A DNA stretch of 8,054 bases from assembly GCF_937999985.1 (NCBI RefSeq), contig NZ_CALLDG010000162.1:1-8054 (forward strand), given 5' to 3'. Below the pieces are notes generated by a model. It saw only the letters and a list, made by a program, of their open reading frames with translations. It did not search any database and was not told the DNA's origin. Shown here piece by piece: positions 5,568 through 8,054 of the stretch. How positions within the stretch are numbered: position 1 is the stretch's first letter; each line of letters begins with the position of its first letter. The DNA is from an uncultured Corynebacterium sp. (GTDB lineage Bacteria; Actinomycetota; Actinomycetes; Mycobacteriales; Mycobacteriaceae). The translations under genes were made by a program, and so were the position numbers.

Positions 5568-6665
5568 ATGTCCCCCACTACCCCGCGTTCCGTAGATACC
5601 AGCGGCCTTAGCCCCGAGCAGCTACCGCCGAGCTATTTTACCTGGCCCGGTCTGCTCGGGCGACTCGGCAAGGGCCAGGAGCTCAGCGAGGCTCAAGTTC
5701 GCTGGGCGATGAACGAAATCATGGAGGGCAACGCTACCGACGCGCAGATCGCCGCCTTCTCCTTCGGCATCCGCGTGCGTGGCATCACCGCCGCCGAGCT
5801 AGCCGCCGCAGCCGAGACTATGACTAGCTTTGCCACGCCGGTGGACTTCTCGGACGTCCCGAACTGCGTGGATATCGTCGGCACGGGTGGCGACGGCCAC
5901 CACACAGTCAATATCTCTACCATGGCATCCTTTGTGGTCAGCGCCGCGGGCGTGCCGGTTGTGAAGCATGGCAACCGCGCCGCCAGCTCTAAGTGCGGCG
6001 GAGCGGACATGCTGGAGGCTCTTGGTCTGGACATCGAACGCTCCCCCGAGGCCATCCGAAAGGATGCGCACGACACGGGATTCGCCTTCATGTTCGCCAA
6101 GACCTACCACCCTGCGATGCGCTTCGCCGGCCCGGTACGCAGTCAGCTGGGCGCCCCCACCATCTTTAACCTGCTGGGGCCCATGACTAACCCTGCCTCC
6201 CCAAAGTTCGGCCTGATCGGCTGTGCCTTCAAGGAATTCATGCCCATCATGGGTGGCGCGTTCGCCCGCCAAGGCAGCCGCGTTCTCGTAGTTCGGGGCA
6301 TGGACGGTATGGACGAGATCTCTGTGTGTACTCCTACCGAGGTCGTTACTGTTGACGCCAACGGCCGCACCGGCGAGGAAATCATTAACCCTCGCAACGT
6401 CGGCCTCGACTTCTACGAGGACGGCAGCCTGGCTGGCGGCGACGCTGCGTACAACGCGGACGTAGCCGTGCGCCTGATGAAGGGTGAGATCTCTGGCGCA
6501 ATCAAGGATGCTGTCTTGATCAACGCTGCCGGTGCCTTGACGGCCGTGCGGGGCTGGGAGGAAAAGGGTTTACAGGAAGCCCTTTGCGAGCAGGTGCAGA
6601 TTGCCCGCGAGGTTCTGGAATCCGGTGCCGCCCTCAAGCAGATGGAAAAGATTATCGGCAAGTAA
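5568..6665 (+). CDS. trpD: anthranilate phosphoribosyltransferase TrpD
   Basis: 365 residues. It transfers a phosphoribosyl group from PRPP to anthranilate, the second committed step of tryptophan synthesis, in the cytosol. Motifs of the family are present: GTGGDG (105-110, PRPP pyrophosphate loop), NIST (115-118), KHGNRAASS (133-141), the anthranilate-binding Arg191 in GPVRSQLGAPTIFNLLGPMTNP, and the metal-binding Asp249-Glu250 in DGMDE. About 25 residues precede the core (FTWPGLLGRL), an N-terminal extension like that of mycobacterial TrpD. The ATG is the first good start in this frame, but the best ribosome-binding site, AGAGAGG (5546-5552), is 15 bases away, so initiation may be weak or the start mis-set. 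It stands alone, divergent from ctaE and ended by its own terminator, with no other trp gene visible. It is not part of a trp operon here. Confidence 0.96.
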   Translation: MSPTTPRSVDTSGLSPEQLPPSYFTWPGLLGRLGKGQELSEAQVRWAMNEIMEGNATDAQIAAFSFGIRVRGITAAELAAAAETMTSFATPVDFSDVPNCVDIVGTGGDGHHTVNISTMASFVVSAAGVPVVKHGNRAASSKCGGADMLEALGLDIERSPEAIRKDAHDTGFAFMFAKTYHPAMRFAGPVRSQLGAPTIFNLLGPMTNPASPKFGLIGCAFKEFMPIMGGAFARQGSRVLVVRGMDGMDEISVCTPTEVVTVDANGRTGEEIINPRNVGLDFYEDGSLAGGDAAYNADVAVRLMKGEISGAIKDAVLINAAGALTAVRGWEEKGLQEALCEQVQIAREVLESGAALKQMEKIIGK

Positions 6666-6666
6666 A

Positions 6667-6717
6667 AAGAACTCCCCCTCCGAGTCAGTCCCAAAGACTG
6701 GCGGAGGGGGAGTTTTT
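6667..6717. terminator. strong bidirectional intrinsic terminator between trpD and ctaF
   Basis: AACTCCCCCTCCG (6670-6682) pairs perfectly over 13 bases with CGGAGGGGGAGTT (6702-6714), and flanking A and T extend the stem. An inner stem CAGTC/GACTG (6686-6690 with 6696-6700) caps it. An A-run on the left and TTTTT on the right give a T-run in both directions, suiting the convergent trpD (stop 6663-6665) and ctaF (stop 6733-6735). Confidence 0.92.
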
Positions 6718-6732
6718 AGTGAAGTGTGAAGT

Positions 6733-7164
6733 TTAGTGCTTCTCCGGCGGTAGACCGTACTGCAGGTTCAGCATCGTGGTGGCCCAGATCAGCATGACGG
6801 CGCCGAAGACGACCAGCCACAGGTGCCACCAAGCCAGACCGGCGCCCATCACGACGATGGAGACGGTCATCCAGAAAGGCCAGATGGAGCTTGCAGAGAA
6901 GAAGCCCAGCACGCCAGCGCCGTCCTCGATTTCCGCCTCTTCCCAGTCATCCGGGCCGATGTCGGTCTTGGAGGCGGTCAGGTGGAGGTAACCGCCGAGC
7001 ATGAAGGCCAGCAGAGTGGCCATGACCAGGCCGGTGCCGCCAGCCCACTCAACGCCCATCACGTTGCCCGAGTCCTTCACGGAGGAGGTGACGATGAAGT
7101 AGAACACCGTGACCACAACGAAGAAGGTACCGATGCTGTAGAAAAGCTTTGCACCAGAGTTCAT
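6733..7164 (-). CDS. ctaF: cytochrome c oxidase (aa3) subunit IV CtaF, actinobacterial type
   Basis: 143 residues with four predicted hydrophobic helices (about 8-28, 41-62, 88-108 and 110-132). Between helices 2 and 3 lies an acidic loop, GPDDWEEAEIEDGAG (70-84), followed by SIWPFW (93-98), both characteristic of the actinobacterial subunit IV, which has little similarity to subunit IV of other bacteria. It carries no redox centre and is a structural subunit of the aa3 oxidase. The ATG is preceded by a good ribosome-binding site, AAGGAAGAGAG on the minus strand. It follows ctaC by 42 bases and is almost certainly co-transcribed with it, ending at the terminator 6667-6717. Confidence 0.95.
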   Translation of the reverse strand: MNSGAKLFYSIGTFFVVVTVFYFIVTSSVKDSGNVMGVEWAGGTGLVMATLLAFMLGGYLHLTASKTDIGPDDWEEAEIEDGAGVLGFFSASSIWPFWMTVSIVVMGAGLAWWHLWLVVFGAVMLIWATTMLNLQYGLPPEKH

Positions 7165-7206
7165 TTGCTTATCTCTCTTCCTTAATTAGCCTTAGCGCTC
7201 CGCTGT

Positions 7207-8054
7207 TTAAGCGGCGTTGCGGTCCTTGTAGTTCTCGTTCGGAGTACGGGTGCCGGTGCGGTCGGACTCGAATGGGTGGGTGGAGGTTGCGTAGCCTTCC
7301 TCGCCGATGGCCTTCAGGGCCTCAGAGTTCGGAGCCTCCGGGTTGTCCTGACGGAACTTGATGTACTGCTCGAACTTCTCCGGGGAGACCACGCGCAGCT
7401 CGAAGTTCATCATTGCGTGGTAGGTACCGCACATTTCAGCACAGCGGCCGACGTATGCGCCTTCCTCGTCGATGGACTCAACCTGGAAGCGACGCTCGGA
7501 GCGGTTCTCGGCCGGGTGCGGGAACACGTCGCGCTTGAACAGGAACTCCGGGATCCAGAAGGAGTGAACAACGTCAGCGGAAGCCAGATCGAACTCGATG
7601 GCGGTGCCGGACGGAACAACCAGAACTGGGATCTCCTGGGTGGTGCCCACGGTCTCGATCTTGTTGTAGTTCAGGTAGCTGAGGTCATCCTTGGAGTTGC
7701 CGTGGATCGGGCCCGGAACCTGGTGGCCGTGCTTGTCCAGCTTCTCCTCCGGCTTCTTGGATTCCTCCGCACGAGCCTGAGCTTCCTTGTTAACGCCCTT
7801 GTACTCCTGACCACCATTCAGCTCCGCGGCGACTTCCTTGTAGCCGAACTTCCAGTTCCACTGGTAGCCGGTTACGTCGACGACAACCTTCGGATCCTTG
7901 TCCAGAGCCGTTGCGCGGTCCTGCGCCTGGACGTTGAAGAAGAACAGACCACAGACGATCAGAACCGGCAGGGTGGTCAGGACCAGCTCCAGCGGAACGT
8001 TGTAACCGGTCTGGCGCGGGAACTCGTCCTCGCCGCGCTTTTCGGCCTTCTTGG
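7207..8054 (-). CDS. ctaC: cytochrome c oxidase (aa3) subunit II CtaC, N-terminus missing
   Basis: The open frame runs from the TAA at 7209-7207 off the right edge (about 281 codons visible); the signal peptide and first helix are outside. It takes electrons from QcrC through CuA. The second membrane helix (VPLELVLTTLPVLIVCGLFF) is encoded near 7939-7998, and the conserved aromatic patch GYQWNW near 7855-7869. The CuA ligands are all present: His in VVHSFW (7564-7566), then Cys (7441-7443), Glu, Cys (7429-7431), His (7417-7419) and Met (7408-7410) in CAEMCGTYHAMM. Between the aromatic patch and the CuA domain there is a highly charged insertion (about 7711-7839, rich in Lys and Glu), the feature reported for C. 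glutamicum subunit II. The in-frame GTG at 7650 is not the start, because it lies between the insertion and the CuA ligands. ctaF follows directly. Confidence 0.97.
   Translation of the reverse strand, partial: KKAEKRGEDEFPRQTGYNVPLELVLTTLPVLIVCGLFFFNVQAQDRATALDKDPKVVVDVTGYQWNWKFGYKEVAAELNGGQEYKGVNKEAQARAEESKKPEEKLDKHGHQVPGPIHGNSKDDLSYLNYNKIETVGTTQEIPVLVVPSGTAIEFDLASADVVHSFWIPEFLFKRDVFPHPAENRSERRFQVESIDEEGAYVGRCAEMCGTYHAMMNFELRVVSPEKFEQYIKFRQDNPEAPNSEALKAIGEEGYATSTHPFESDRTGTRTPNENYKDRNAA

Noticed and set aside
5799..6272. A 157-codon minus-strand open frame inside trpD
   Set aside because: It is antisense to the most conserved TrpD motifs and is Gly/Ala/His/Arg-rich without domain features, so it is a shadow.
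7207..7650. CtaC starting at the GTG at 7650
   Set aside because: The frame stays open to the window edge and the upstream translation contains the second membrane helix and the aromatic patch of subunit II, so the real start is outside the window.

Overview
The window looks like chromosomal DNA of an actinobacterium, most likely a Corynebacterium. The reasons are the high GC content, the menaquinol:O2 oxidoreductase genes arranged ctaE-qcrC-qcrA-qcrB, a diheme QcrC, a three-helix Rieske protein, an actinobacterial-type CtaF, and a CtaC with the charged insertion described for Corynebacterium glutamicum. The species cannot be fixed from the sequence alone.

Layout, left to right. (1) The 3' part of a plus-strand DEDDh exonuclease of the DnaQ family (bases 1-608) runs off the left edge. 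(2) A bidirectional terminator (about 651-687) separates it from the convergent respiratory operon. (3) The minus-strand operon ctaE-qcrC-qcrA-qcrB (5159 down to 729) encodes oxidase subunit III and the whole cytochrome bcc complex; qcrC/qcrA and qcrA/qcrB overlap by ATGA. (4) A 408-base divergent intergenic region (5160-5567) holds predicted promoters in both directions, an 18-base palindrome, a tandem 15-base-period repeat and several hairpins. (5) A stand-alone trpD (5568-6665, plus) follows. (6) A second strong bidirectional terminator (6667-6717) lies after it. (7) ctaF and the 3' part of ctaC (minus) run to the right edge.

How the genes work together: QcrA, QcrB and QcrC oxidise menaquinol and pass electrons through the two c hemes of QcrC to the CuA site of CtaC in the aa3 oxidase (CtaC, CtaD, CtaE, CtaF). 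In this phylum the two complexes form a bcc-aa3 supercomplex with no soluble cytochrome c. CtaD, the catalytic subunit, is not in the window. trpD (tryptophan synthesis) and the exonuclease are metabolically unrelated; from memory, trpD also sits beside ctaE in Mycobacterium tuberculosis, so the linkage may be old.

The protein-coding content is core metabolism and I see no new multi-gene system. The least explained sequence is the ctaE/trpD intergenic region.
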